Below are positions 1-8,495 of a stretch of 64,000 nt of DNA, piece after piece. Numbering within the stretch: position 1 is the stretch's first letter; each line of letters starts with the position of its first letter. The notes beneath the pieces are model-generated. The model had not been told where the DNA came from. It did not search any database and worked only from the letters and a program-made list of their open reading frames with translations. Position numbers and translations under genes: made by a program. This DNA is from Streptomyces melanogenes (GTDB lineage Bacteria > Actinomycetota > Actinomycetes > Streptomycetales > Streptomycetaceae), in the NCBI RefSeq assembly GCF_014649795.1, contig NZ_BMTS01000002.1:310001-374000 (forward strand). The letters are read 5' to 3'.

Positions 1-118
1 GGTGGTCGGACCGGTGGCCTCCGGTTCCGCCGGGTCGGTACCGCCGTCGAATGTCTGGTCCGGCATGGTGGTGCGCCTTTCGTCCCCGTACGTACGTCTG
101 TACGTCTACAGGGACACC
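1..118. other. left edge, no gene assigned
   Basis: This stretch lies downstream of the first minus-strand gene. Frames are open here, as everywhere in such GC-rich DNA, but no reading frame resembles a protein I recognise. It contains CGTACGTACGTC, a short alternating motif around position 90. Confidence 0.4.
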
Positions 119-796
119 CTACGAGCGGCGCGCCCGGGCGGCTGCGGCCTCGCGTCCGCAGGCGTACGCGAGCGGGCTGATCAGCTCCTCGGCGTCGGGC
201 AGCCAGCGGTTGGCGGGGGTGGGGCGGCGGGCCCACTGCACCGCGCCGTGGCCGCCGATGCGGGTGGGGGGCGCCGCCACGTAGTCCCCCTCGCCCCGGG
301 TGATCAGGTCGATCGAGGCGGCCGTCCAGCCCAGTTTGCGCACCAGGTCGGGGACCTTCGCGCCGGCGCCGGGCAGCACGAAGAACAGCATGCGGCGGTC
401 CGGGGTGCAGGTGACCGGGCCGAGCGTGAGCTCCATGCGCTCCATCCGGGCGAGCGCCAGGAAGCCGGCCGACTCCGGGACGTCGATCGCGTCGAACGTG
501 CGGCCGGTGGGCAGCAGGATCGAGGACTTCGGCTGTTTCGACCACAGGCGGCGGGCCGCGACCGCGCTCCCCGTGGCCTGGGTCGCCCAGTCCGGCCGGG
601 ACGGGTGCGCCCCCGGCGACGGGCAGGCGGCGTCGCCGCACGAGCAGTGCTCCACGCCCTCGGCCGCCTCCAGCCAGGTGCCGGGGAACACGTCCCAATG
701 CCGCTCTTCCGCGTACCGCACCGCGCTGTCGAGGAGCTGGTCGCCGCGCTGCTTGGGAATCTGTGCGGCTTCCGTGCCTGTGATGGTCTCTTCCAC
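119..796 (-). CDS. bifunctional DNA primase/polymerase-like protein
   Basis: About 225 residues. It resembles the short actinomycete proteins annotated as bifunctional primase/polymerase (Prim-Pol) N-terminal domain proteins. Visible landmarks are an early HWDVFPGTW segment, a cysteine cluster CSCGDAACPSPG that could bind zinc, and the C-terminal PANRWLPDAEELI segment. No mobile-element gene sits beside it, so it is probably a chromosomal orphan rather than part of a plasmid replicon. I chose the GTG at 796 because the family as I remember it begins close to VEETITGTEAAQIPKQRG. GTG at 820 or ATG at 817 would add eight or seven residues but have no convincing ribosome binding site. The biochemical role is unproven. 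Confidence 0.7.
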   Translation of the reverse strand: MEETITGTEAAQIPKQRGDQLLDSAVRYAEERHWDVFPGTWLEAAEGVEHCSCGDAACPSPGAHPSRPDWATQATGSAVAARRLWSKQPKSSILLPTGRTFDAIDVPESAGFLALARMERMELTLGPVTCTPDRRMLFFVLPGAGAKVPDLVRKLGWTAASIDLITRGEGDYVAAPPTRIGGHGAVQWARRPTPANRWLPDAEELISPLAYACGREAAAARARRS

Positions 797-1146
797 GCAG
801 AACTCAACTCCCGGCATCACCGCGGGTTACGGGCGCGCGCCGGGCGGGGCAGGAGCATCGATCCTGCATCCGGGGCGCATGGGTGCATGGACGGGGGCGC
901 GCGTGCGGCCGCGCCTCTCGTGGCGGGTAGCCACAAGCGGGGGGTTCCGGGGAGACAGGCACCGCGCCCGTTCGTCCGACGTCACGTCCAGACCGCCGAC
1001 TTCACCCACGACCGGTATTCATCCGATTTACGGCGCATTCTGTGTTTCCCGCGCTTTCTTTCGGTTCCTTCGCTTCCTTCGCATTCTCTGCCTTTTCGCA
1101 GGGCAGTGATCACAGGAGTGATCAACTGCCGCATCAGGGGGTTCAC
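797..1146. other. divergent intergenic region with regulator promoter
   Basis: About 350 bases between the divergent primase-like gene and the TPR regulator. No gene is supported. The right half is less GC-rich (around 1010-1100), as expected of a promoter, and it ends in a hyphenated palindrome at 1101-1130. An AGGGGG ribosome binding site lies about five bases before the ATG at 1147. Confidence 0.5.
1101..1130. promoter_or_regulatory. hyphenated palindrome upstream of TPR regulator
   Basis: The left arm GGCAGTGATCA and the right arm TGATCAACTGCC are near-perfect inverted copies, and AGTGATCA also occurs as a direct repeat 11 bases apart. It lies 17-46 bases before the ATG at 1147, a good position for an operator, possibly autoregulatory. 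Confidence 0.4.
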
Positions 1147-2529
1147 ATGGCAGCCAGGCCTCTAGTCGCCCGCCAGCCCAATGAACGGCTGCAGGCGCTC
1201 ATCCAGGAAGCCGGGTGCTCCAACGCGGGTCTCGCCCGGCGCGTCAACATGGTCGGCGCCGAACGCGGGCTCGACCTTCGGTACGACAAGACATCGGTGG
1301 CGCGCTGGCTCCGCGGCCAGCAGCCCAGGGGACGGGCGCCGGGAATCATCGCGGAGGCGCTGGGGCGCAAGCTCGGGCGCACCGTGACGATCGACGAGAT
1401 CGGCATGGCGAACGGCAAGAACCTGGCGTCGGGGGTGGGGCTGCAGTTCTCGCCCACCGTCCTCGGCGCGATCGAGCAGGTCTGCGAGCTGTGGCGCAGC
1501 GACGTGGGCCGCCGCGACTTCCTGACCGGCTCCACGGTGGCCGCCTCGGCGCTGGTCGAGCCGAGCCGCGACTGGCTGATCACCGGCGCGGACGCGCAGG
1601 TCGCGCGGAACGCCGGGCAGCGGGTCGGGGTCGCGGACGTCGACGCGGTGCGGGCGATGACCCAGGCGCTGGTGGAGCTCGACCACCGGTTCGGGGCGGG
1701 GCACGTGCGGCCCGTCGTCGTGCACTACCTCAACAGCGTGGTGTCCGGGCTGCTGGCGGGCTCGTACCGGGAGACGGTCGGGCGCCAGCTGTTCGCGGCG
1801 GTGGCGCGGCTGACGGAGCTGGCGGGCTACATGGCCGTCGACACCGGCCAGCCCGGCCTGGCCCAGCGCTACTACATCCAGGCGCTGCGGCTCGCCCAGG
1901 CGGCGGGGGACCGGGGGTACGGGGGGTACGTGCTTGCGGCCTCCATGAGCCACCTCGCGGCGCAGCTGGGCAATCCGCGCGAGATCGCGCAGCTGGCGCG
2001 CGCGGCGCAGGAGGGGGCGCGGGGGCGGGTCACGCCGCGCGCGGAGGCGATGTTCTTCGCGGCGGAGGCGCGGGGGCACGCGCTGCTGGGGGACGCGCGT
2101 ACGTGCCAGACGGTGGCGGGCCGTGCCCTCGCCGCGATGGAGGCGGCGTCCGTGGACTCCGGTGACGACCCGTCCTGGATCGCGCACTTCGACCACGCGT
2201 ACCTGGCGGACGAACTCGCCCACTGCCACCGGGACCTGGGGCAGCCCGAGGCCGCGGCCCGGCGGGCCGAGGAGTCGCTGGCGGCGCACCCCGAGACGCG
2301 GGCGCGGCGCCGGGCGATCGGGCTGATCCTGCTCGCCACGGCGCAGGTGCAGCAGCGGGAGGTGGAGCTGGCGTGCGCGACGGGTACGCGGGCGGTGGAC
2401 CTGCTGTCCACGCTGCGCACGAATCGCGGCGCGGACTACCTCGACGACCTCCAGCAACGCCTGGAGCCGTACGCGGACGAGCCGTCGGTACGGGAGTTCG
2501 GAGCGCGCCTGGAGGTCCAGGCGGCGTAG
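1147..2529 (+). CDS. TPR-type transcriptional regulator (NsdA-like family)
   Basis: A 460-residue cytoplasmic protein. The first 75 residues resemble a helix-turn-helix segment (NERLQALIQEAGCSNAGLARRVN and KTSVARWLRG). Residues about 190-440 are helical tetratricopeptide repeats. This layout matches the streptomycete regulators related to NsdA, a negative regulator of differentiation, but I cannot say it is NsdA itself, so no symbol is given. A longer frame starts at 1042, but the ATG at 1147 has an AGGGGG binding site and begins where homology would be expected. The gene ends just before a mirror-type intergenic repeat that separates it from the convergent purU. It may be controlled through the palindrome at 1101-1130. 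Confidence 0.8.
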   Translation: MAARPLVARQPNERLQALIQEAGCSNAGLARRVNMVGAERGLDLRYDKTSVARWLRGQQPRGRAPGIIAEALGRKLGRTVTIDEIGMANGKNLASGVGLQFSPTVLGAIEQVCELWRSDVGRRDFLTGSTVAASALVEPSRDWLITGADAQVARNAGQRVGVADVDAVRAMTQALVELDHRFGAGHVRPVVVHYLNSVVSGLLAGSYRETVGRQLFAAVARLTELAGYMAVDTGQPGLAQRYYIQALRLAQAAGDRGYGGYVLAASMSHLAAQLGNPREIAQLARAAQEGARGRVTPRAEAMFFAAEARGHALLGDARTCQTVAGRALAAMEAASVDSGDDPSWIAHFDHAYLADELAHCHRDLGQPEAAARRAEESLAAHPETRARRRAIGLILLATAQVQQREVELACATGTRAVDLLSTLRTNRGADYLDDLQQRLEPYADEPSVREFGARLEVQAA

Positions 2530-2796
2530 CCCCCACCCCGCCCCTTCCCTAAACCCTCCGGGGGTGGGTGGGGGTGGAGGTGGCGCTCCCGGGGCTACGC
2601 CCCGGACCCCGGGGTCTGTGTTCATCTGCGGTCCGTCCCCAACTGGTCGCGCAGTTCCCCGCGCCCCTAAAAGCGCCCCTCCGGGCCGCCCCGGGGATTG
2701 CCGCGCAGCGGCATCTAAGGGGCGCGGGGAACTGCGCGACCAGCCCCCCACCGGGTCGCAGACGAACGGGGTCTGGGGGGCCGGCCCCCCAGATGG
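2530..2796. repeat. modular mirror repeat, copy R1
   Basis: First copy of the intergenic element. Its outer module is CCCCACCCCGCCCCTTCCCT followed by a CTCCGGGGGTGGG run. The core is a perfect 26-base inverted repeat, 2643-2668 against 2718-2743 (core arm GGGGCGCGGGGAACTGCGCG). The spacer carries a smaller inner hairpin, ATTGCCGCGCAGCGGCAT. It lies between convergent stops of the TPR regulator and purU and could act as a two-way terminator. Confidence 0.9.
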
Positions 2797-2798
2797 GG

Positions 2799-3650
2799 TT
2801 ACGCGAAGACCACCGTGCGGCGGCCGTTCAGCAGGATGCGGTGTTCCGCGTGCCACTTCACCGCCCGCGCCAGCGCCTGGCACTCCACGTCGCGGCCGAT
2901 CGCCACCAGCTGGTCGGGGGTGACCTCGTGGCCCACCCGTTCGACCTCCTGCTCGATGATCGGGCCCTCGTCCAGGTCCGCCGTGACGTAGTGCGCCGTC
3001 GCGCCGATCAGCTTCACGCCCCGGGCGTGCGCCTGGTGGTACGGCTTCGCGCCCTTGAAGCTCGGCAGGAACGAGTGGTGGATGTTGATGATCCGGCCGC
3101 TGAGCTGCTTGCAGAGGTCGTCGGAGAGGACCTGCATATAGCGGGCGAGCACGACGAGCTCGACGCCCTCGTCCCGTACGAGCGCCAGCAGCTCCGCCTC
3201 CGCCGCCGCCTTCGTCTCCTTCGTCACCGGGATGTGGCGGAAGGGGATGTCGTAAGAAGACACCAGCTCGGCGAAGTCCGTGTGGTTGGAGACCACCGCC
3301 GCGATCTCCACCGGCAGCGCGCCGATCTTCGAGCGGAAGAGCAGGTCGTTGAGGCAGTGGCCGAACTTGGACACCATCAGCACGATCCGCATGCGCTCGT
3401 CCGCGCGGTGGATCTGCCAGTCCATCTGGAAGGAGTCGCCCACGGCGGCGAAGCTGGCGCGCAGCTTGTCCACGGTCACCGGCGCCTCGGCCGAGAAGTG
3501 GACCCGCATGAAGAAGAGACCCGAGTCGCGGTCTCCGAACTGCTGACTGTCCTCGATATTGCAGCCGGTGATGAAGAGATAGCTCGACACGGCGTGCACG
3601 ATGCCCTGTTTGTCCGGGCAGGAGAGCGTGAGGACGTACTGGTCAGTCAT
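2799..3650 (-). CDS. purU: formyltetrahydrofolate deformylase PurU
   Basis: A 283-residue cytosolic enzyme that hydrolyses 10-formyltetrahydrofolate to tetrahydrofolate and formate, balancing the one-carbon pool and supplying formate. Residues about 5-85 are an ACT regulatory domain (YVLTLSCPDKQGIVHAVS). The rest is a formyltransferase-fold hydrolase domain with the active-site segments INIHHSFLPSF and GATAHYVTADLDEGPII, which hold the conserved Asn, His and Asp. Length and start (ATG at 3650) match the family. It is convergent with the TPR regulator across repeat R1 and lies in the same direction as the SCO4402-type gene upstream, 57 bases away, so the two may be cotranscribed. Confidence 0.95.
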   Translation of the reverse strand: MTDQYVLTLSCPDKQGIVHAVSSYLFITGCNIEDSQQFGDRDSGLFFMRVHFSAEAPVTVDKLRASFAAVGDSFQMDWQIHRADERMRIVLMVSKFGHCLNDLLFRSKIGALPVEIAAVVSNHTDFAELVSSYDIPFRHIPVTKETKAAAEAELLALVRDEGVELVVLARYMQVLSDDLCKQLSGRIINIHHSFLPSFKGAKPYHQAHARGVKLIGATAHYVTADLDEGPIIEQEVERVGHEVTPDQLVAIGRDVECQALARAVKWHAEHRILLNGRRTVVFA

Positions 3651-3707
3651 TCAGGCAGGATGCCACAAGCGGCACCCCGTACCCGCCCCCGCTCAGGATG
3701 CGGACCC

Positions 3708-4154
3708 CTACGCCGCCCGCGTCAGGATGCGCAGGACCTCCAGGGAGCGCGGCTGCGCGTCCGGGTCGTCCCCGTCGCTCGCCGCCAGCCGTACGTGCGC
3801 CTCCCGCGCCGCCCGGACCGCCTCCGGCCACCCGTGGTGGGCCAGGAACGCCGACACCGGGGCGTCCGCGCCGACCTGGTGCATGATCCGCAGCACCCGC
3901 AGCACCGCCACGTCGACGAGGGCGGCCTCGCCGGAGTCGCGGAAGACCGTGCCCACGTACTTCTCGGCCGACCAGTTGTCCAGCCAGGTGTCCTCCACCA
4001 GCCGGTACACGGCGTCGGTGATGTCCCCGTACCCCTCCTGACCGGCCAGCCACACCTCCTGCTGGAAGGCCTCGTCGGAGAGCATGTGCAGCGCGGACCG
4101 CACGTTCGCGCGCCAGCGCCACCACGGCATGTCATTCAACGGCATGCCGCCCAT
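3708..4154 (-). CDS. SCO4402-family conserved protein
   Basis: About 148 residues of unknown function. The strongly patterned central part (WWRWRANVRSALHMLSD, then EGYGDITDAVYRLVEDTW) matches the small streptomycete family named after SCO4402. No signal peptide or membrane segment is visible, so it should be cytoplasmic. The frame is open up to 4259, but the first 35 residues look non-coding. I chose the ATG at 4154 (MGGMPLNDMPWW); ATG at 4145 or 4130 is equally possible because none has a strong ribosome binding site. It sits directly upstream of purU, and that neighbourhood is, from memory, conserved in Streptomyces. Confidence 0.75.
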   Translation of the reverse strand: MGGMPLNDMPWWRWRANVRSALHMLSDEAFQQEVWLAGQEGYGDITDAVYRLVEDTWLDNWSAEKYVGTVFRDSGEAALVDVAVLRVLRIMHQVGADAPVSAFLAHHGWPEAVRAAREAHVRLAASDGDDPDAQPRSLEVLRILTRAA

Positions 4155-4327
4155 GGTGGAGGAGCGACGGCCGCGACGGGAAGAGCTGGCTGAACCTTGC
4201 TGCACACATTCGATCGTACGTTCAAACTCTCCCGGGCCCCAGGCGCCCCCGTAATTCACCCGTGCGTCACCCAGTGTTGGGAAATGCTCACTCTGCCGTT
4301 ACTCATGAGGCGGAATTGTGCAGGGAC

Positions 4328-5665
4328 ATGACCGGATGGCGCAGCTCCTCCTCCCCCCGCCCCTTCCACTCCGTGGCGACCGCGCTGGTCGCCGCGTGTA
4401 CGGCGGTCGGAGCCTCGCTGGTGACCGGCTGCGGCGTGCTCCCTGGGACCACGGGGGGATCCAGGGAGCCCGTCACCGTGATGACGTGGGCGCCCGACAG
4501 CACCCGCGCGACCAATATGCCCGGAATGCCGTCCATGGCGCAGGCGTACGCGCGCTGGGTCAACGCGCACGGCGGCATCGACGGGCACAAGCTCCAGGTC
4601 CTCACCTGCAACGAGCACAACACCGCCACCGGCGCCGCCGAGTGCGCCCGCCGGGCGGTCAAGGAGAACGCGGTCGCCGTCGTCGGCTCCTACAGCCAGC
4701 ACGGCCGCGCCTTCATGGCGCCCCTGGAGGCCGCCGGGATCCCGTACATAGGCGGCTACGGCGTCTCCGACGAGGAGTTCACCAGCGCGCTCTCCTACCC
4801 CGTCAACGGCGGCCAGGCCACGCTGCTCGCCGGCACCGGCAAGCAGCTCGCGGTGTGGTGCGAGAAGGTCGCGCTGGTGCGGCCGGACACCGTCTCCGGC
4901 GACATCATGCCTTTACTCCTCAACTCCGGCCTGACCACCGGCCACCGCAAGCCGTCCGCCGACATCCGGACGACCGAGGACGCGGGCGACTACACCCCGC
5001 AGGCCCAGGAGGCGCTCGTACGGGCCGGGGCGGATCCGGAACTGCCCGGGAGGATCGGCAAGAAGGCGGCGGCCGACCGGGCGCGCAAGGGATGCGTGAC
5101 GGCGGTCCTCGGGGCCCGCACGGAGACGTTCTTCGACTCGTTCCGGCGCGTCGAGGACGAGGGCCAGAAGGTGCAGATCGCCTCGGTGCTCGGCTCGGTC
5201 GGGCAGCCGCTGATCGACCGCACGGGCGGCGCGGACGGCCCCTTCGAGGGCGCGTACATCACCGGCTGGTACCCGGAGGCGGGCGACGCGCGCTGGGAGC
5301 CGATGCGGCAGGTCATCCGGGAGCAGGCGTTCCGGGACCAGAACATCGACGCGGCGGACGCGGGCGTGCAGACGACCTGGATCGCGTACACCGTCCTGAA
5401 GAAGGTCATCGAGTCGCTGGACAAGAACGACGTGGCCGCGCACGACCTCATCCGCGCGCTCAACAAGGGCGTCAGCGTGGAGACGGGCGGGCTCACCCCG
5501 ACGCTGCGGTGGAAGTTCGAGGACATGCTGGCGGCGCCGGACTTCCCCCGGATCGTCAACCGCGAGGTGACGTTCCAGGTGGTGAAGGCCGGGCGGCTGA
5601 CGGCGGCGCAGCGCGGCTTCACGGACGTGAGCGCGACGCTGGAGGACGCGTCGGCACTGGGCTGA
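4328..5665 (+). CDS. ABC-type substrate-binding lipoprotein
   Basis: A 445-residue exported lipoprotein. The N-terminus has a signal peptide ending in the lipobox VTGC near residue 37, so it should be anchored on the outer face of the membrane. The mature part has the two-lobed periplasmic-binding fold of the branched-chain amino acid/urea type (VMTWAPDSTRATN, YARWVNAHGGIDGH, AVVGSYSQHGRAFM). No permease or ATPase gene is adjacent, so the ligand and transport partner are unknown; some such orphans act as sensors. The ATG at 4328 is taken because the signal peptide starts there. The 3' end is only 27 bases from the convergent stop of the next gene. Confidence 0.85.
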   Translation: MTGWRSSSSPRPFHSVATALVAACTAVGASLVTGCGVLPGTTGGSREPVTVMTWAPDSTRATNMPGMPSMAQAYARWVNAHGGIDGHKLQVLTCNEHNTATGAAECARRAVKENAVAVVGSYSQHGRAFMAPLEAAGIPYIGGYGVSDEEFTSALSYPVNGGQATLLAGTGKQLAVWCEKVALVRPDTVSGDIMPLLLNSGLTTGHRKPSADIRTTEDAGDYTPQAQEALVRAGADPELPGRIGKKAAADRARKGCVTAVLGARTETFFDSFRRVEDEGQKVQIASVLGSVGQPLIDRTGGADGPFEGAYITGWYPEAGDARWEPMRQVIREQAFRDQNIDAADAGVQTTWIAYTVLKKVIESLDKNDVAAHDLIRALNKGVSVETGGLTPTLRWKFEDMLAAPDFPRIVNREVTFQVVKAGRLTAAQRGFTDVSATLEDASALG

Positions 5666-5692
5666 CGCGCCCCCTTCGACCGCTGTTACGGG

Positions 5693-6955
5693 TCAGAGCT
5701 GGGCGGAGGACCGCTTGGTGAGCCCGTACTTGCCCGCGATGGCGTTCCACAGCCCCGCCGCCTGCTTCTTGGCGAGGGTCGCCTCGCCGCTGGAGCGGTC
5801 GCCCTGGTTGGCGTCCGCCGTACGGCGGGCGTGGCCGTGCTTGCAGCCCTTGTCCTTGCCGGACTGGTCGGCCCAGGCCGCGTAGTGGTTGTCGGCGGAC
5901 GCGGACGCCTGCCACGCCTTGGTGAGCTCGGCGGTGAGCTTCGCGTTGTTCGGCAGCTTGTCGACGGCGACCTTCTGGAGCCGGGTGACCAGCTCGCCGC
6001 GCTGGCGGGCCGCGTCGCGCAGGGTCGTGGCGGCGGCGTCCAGCTTGTCGCAGCCGCGGATGTCGGCGACCGCGCCGATCACCGCGTCGCGGCTGTTGTT
6101 GCTGTCGGCGAGCAGCTTGTCGAGCTCGACGGCCTGCGCCTTGGCGGGGTCGGCCTCGGTCTTGCCGTCGCCGCCGCCGGTGGTCGGGGTGGTCGCGGCG
6201 ATGGGCGCGTTGTCGTCCTTCTTCTTCCCGTCGCCGTCCGAGCCGGTGCCGCTGATCAGATACCCGGCGCCGAGCCCGACGACGGCGAGGCCGACGCCGA
6301 CGGCGGCGATCATGCCGAGGCGGGAGCGGCGCGGGGGCTCGTCGTCGTACGAGTCGTACGCGTACTGCTGGGGCGGGGGCGGCTGTTGGGGCTGCACCTG
6401 GACCTGGACCGGCGGGGCCGGGGCGAACCGGGGCAACTGCTGGTTCTCACCGGGGCGTTGGCCCTGCGGCGGTCCGTCGGTGCGGAAGAGGCTGTCGAAC
6501 TCGGCGGGCGGCTGCCGCTCTTCGGGGGCGGCCGGGACCGGGGGCAGGTACTGGGTGGCTTCGGCGCCGCCGGTGGTCTCCGGGGGGAGGGCGCCGGGGG
6601 GTGCCGGGGGGACGGGCGCGATGTACTGGGTGGCGTCGGATGCGCCGGGTACGGGCGCGATGTACTGGGTGGCGTCCGAGGCGTTCGCCGGGGGCGGGGC
6701 GCTCAGGTACTGCGTCTCCTCGGCGCCGGTGCCGTGCGCCGGGACGGGGGCGATGTACTGGGTGGCGTCGCCGCTCTCCGGGGGCAGGGGCCGGGCCCAG
6801 GCGTCCTGCTGGGGGCCCCAGGGCTGCCCCCAGGGCTGGGCGCCGGGCGGGCCCGGGGGTATGGGGGCGGATCCGTCGGCGGGCAGCACGACGCCCTCGT
6901 GTGCGGGCCGTACAGCGGGCAGCTGCGGCTCGTCACCCTGTCGGCTCTGCGTCAC
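5693..6955 (-). CDS. single-pass membrane protein with repeated TQY motifs
   Basis: A 420-residue protein of unknown function. Residues about 1-215 are Pro/Gln-rich and presumably cytoplasmic. They contain five copies of a motif of the type (D/E)ATQYIAPVP within roughly 90 residues. A single membrane helix follows (GMIAAVGVGLAVVGLGAGYL), then an extracytoplasmic helical domain of about 170 residues with two or three cysteines (IRGCDKL, DKGCKHGH). The GTG start at 6955 is fixed by a good TAGGAG site five bases upstream; the open frame to 7147 is an artefact of repeat DNA. A conserved Thr-Gln next to proline, repeated in a cytoplasmic tail, could be a phospho-acceptor for a Ser/Thr kinase, but that is inference. 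Confidence 0.7.
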   Translation of the reverse strand: MTQSRQGDEPQLPAVRPAHEGVVLPADGSAPIPPGPPGAQPWGQPWGPQQDAWARPLPPESGDATQYIAPVPAHGTGAEETQYLSAPPPANASDATQYIAPVPGASDATQYIAPVPPAPPGALPPETTGGAEATQYLPPVPAAPEERQPPAEFDSLFRTDGPPQGQRPGENQQLPRFAPAPPVQVQVQPQQPPPPQQYAYDSYDDEPPRRSRLGMIAAVGVGLAVVGLGAGYLISGTGSDGDGKKKDDNAPIAATTPTTGGGDGKTEADPAKAQAVELDKLLADSNNSRDAVIGAVADIRGCDKLDAAATTLRDAARQRGELVTRLQKVAVDKLPNNAKLTAELTKAWQASASADNHYAAWADQSGKDKGCKHGHARRTADANQGDRSSGEATLAKKQAAGLWNAIAGKYGLTKRSSAQL

Positions 6956-7050
6956 CGGGACTCCTACACGTGGGACTACGGAATCATCGAGCCACGCTAC
7001 CGGGTCCCTGGGGCGGGGTGCCACGCCCACCGGGTTGAGGCCCGGGTCGG

Positions 7051-7264
7051 CCTGCTGGGGCTGCGCCCCAGACCCCTGTTTGTCTGCGGACCGTGCGTGG
7101 CTGGTCGCGCAGTTCCCCGCGCCCCTGAAGATGCCGCTGCGCGGCAATCCCCTGGGCGCCCCGCAGGGGCGCTTCCAGGGGCGCGGGGAACTGCGCGAGC
7201 AACCCAGCGCGGTCCGCAGACGAAGAGCTCCCTCGGAGAGTTTCGGGAAGGGGCGAGGTGGGGG
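7051..7264. repeat. modular mirror repeat, copy R2
   Basis: Copy between two minus-strand genes. The left arm is 7101-7126 and the right arm 7177-7198 (22 bases paired, then GAGCAACC instead of GACCAGCC). The spacer has the inner module in reverse orientation (GATGCCGCTGCGCGGCAAT). Flanking modules TTTGTCTGCGGACCGT and its mirrored partner CGCAGACGAA are present. Confidence 0.85.
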
Positions 7265-7265
7265 C

Positions 7266-8495
7266 TTACAACCTGCTCAGCGACGCCGTCGCCAGCAGCA
7301 CATCCCTGATCGCCTCGCGGTCGCCGAGGCGGCCCGCCGCCGCGTCCTCCGGCGGCACATGCCCGGCCGCGAGGCGGCAGAACTCGACGCCGTCCAGGGC
7401 GATGTGGGCCACCTCGTGGTCGGGCGACCCGACCGCCGCCGGCGAGTCGAGCGCGATGTGCCAGACACCGCCTCCCGCACCCTCGATTTCGAGGCGCAAG
7501 GAGCGGCCGGGCGCACCCGCCGCCACCAGCTGGCGCGGCGGCGGCGCGAGACCCGCCCGGCGCCGAGCCGCCAGCGCATCCGGCAGGATCCGCGCCGCAA
7601 GATCGATCATCCGGTGCAGATGCGTCCCGGACGGCGCGTCGTACGGATAGTCCACCGCCTCCGCGATGTCCCCCGCGTGGATCCAGCACTCGAAGGCCCG
7701 GTCCAGGAGCGCGTCCTGGAGCGGGAGAGCGAAGTCGCCGTAGGGCACCGCGAGTTCGGCCGCGCCCCGGCCCGCGAACGACACCGTACGGATCAGCGTG
7801 TGCGTCTGCTCGCGCCACGGCTCCCGTACCGCCCGCGTCAGCGGAAACCGCGTCGAGGTCCAGAAGGCCTCGGTGCGGGCCGTCGGACCGGACGGCAGGC
7901 CGGAGCCCGCCGGGTCGTCCAGGCCCAGCGCCGCCGCCACCAGCCCGTCCACCGCCATCAGATGGCCGATCACGCCCGCCACCGTGGTCTTGCGGTTCAC
8001 CTGCTGCTCCCGCTCGAACCACTTCAGCCGCACCGGCGCGTGCCACTCCGCGTCGCCGAAGTCGTTGAGCAGCGCGTCCAGCCGGGCGGCCTCCGCGTCG
8101 TACGCGGACGCCCAGTCCGGCACCGGGATGCGCGCCGGGCGCCGGCCCAGACAGTTCTCCAGGACCCGGGACCGCAGCAGCGGGTCCAGGTCGAGGCTGC
8201 GGTCGGTGTGCAGCAGCCCCACCGCGTCCCGCAGCCGCAGCGCCTCGTCCGCGCAGGGCGCGCACTCGGTGAGGTGTGCCTCCACGGCCTCGGTCTCCTC
8301 CGCCGAGCACGCGGTCAGCGCCCACGCCCCGAGCAGTGATTTCAGTACGGCGTGCGAGCGGACCACCGGCTGCGGTACGGGTTCGGGCGACGGCAGCCGC
8401 TCGATGTCGTCCGCCGCCCGGCGCGGCGGCGGTATGCGCGGCGTGCCGTTCTCGTCGTCGGGAAGCGGCGGGCCCTGCTCGGCGGGCCCGTTCAC
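7266..8495 (-). CDS. zinc-finger anti-sigma factor with MDMPI-like C-terminal domain
   Basis: A 409-residue protein expected to hold the neighbouring ECF sigma factor inactive. Residues about 45-105 form a zinc-binding anti-sigma domain with the motif HLTECAPC preceded by ACSAEE. The C-terminal two thirds match the mycothiol-dependent maleylpyruvate isomerase/DinB-like fold (TTVAGVIGHLMAVDGLVAAA; GDIAEAVDYPYDAPSGTHLH). That suggests sensing or use of a small thiol rather than a transmembrane sensor; no membrane helix is visible. The start is the GTG at 8495, whose GTGA overlaps the sigma stop codon, a clear sign of translational coupling. The frame stays open upstream through the sigma gene, but that part is not this protein. 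Confidence 0.85.
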   Translation of the reverse strand: MNGPAEQGPPLPDDENGTPRIPPPRRAADDIERLPSPEPVPQPVVRSHAVLKSLLGAWALTACSAEETEAVEAHLTECAPCADEALRLRDAVGLLHTDRSLDLDPLLRSRVLENCLGRRPARIPVPDWASAYDAEAARLDALLNDFGDAEWHAPVRLKWFEREQQVNRKTTVAGVIGHLMAVDGLVAAALGLDDPAGSGLPSGPTARTEAFWTSTRFPLTRAVREPWREQTHTLIRTVSFAGRGAAELAVPYGDFALPLQDALLDRAFECWIHAGDIAEAVDYPYDAPSGTHLHRMIDLAARILPDALAARRRAGLAPPPRQLVAAGAPGRSLRLEIEGAGGGVWHIALDSPAAVGSPDHEVAHIALDGVEFCRLAAGHVPPEDAAAGRLGDREAIRDVLLATASLSRL

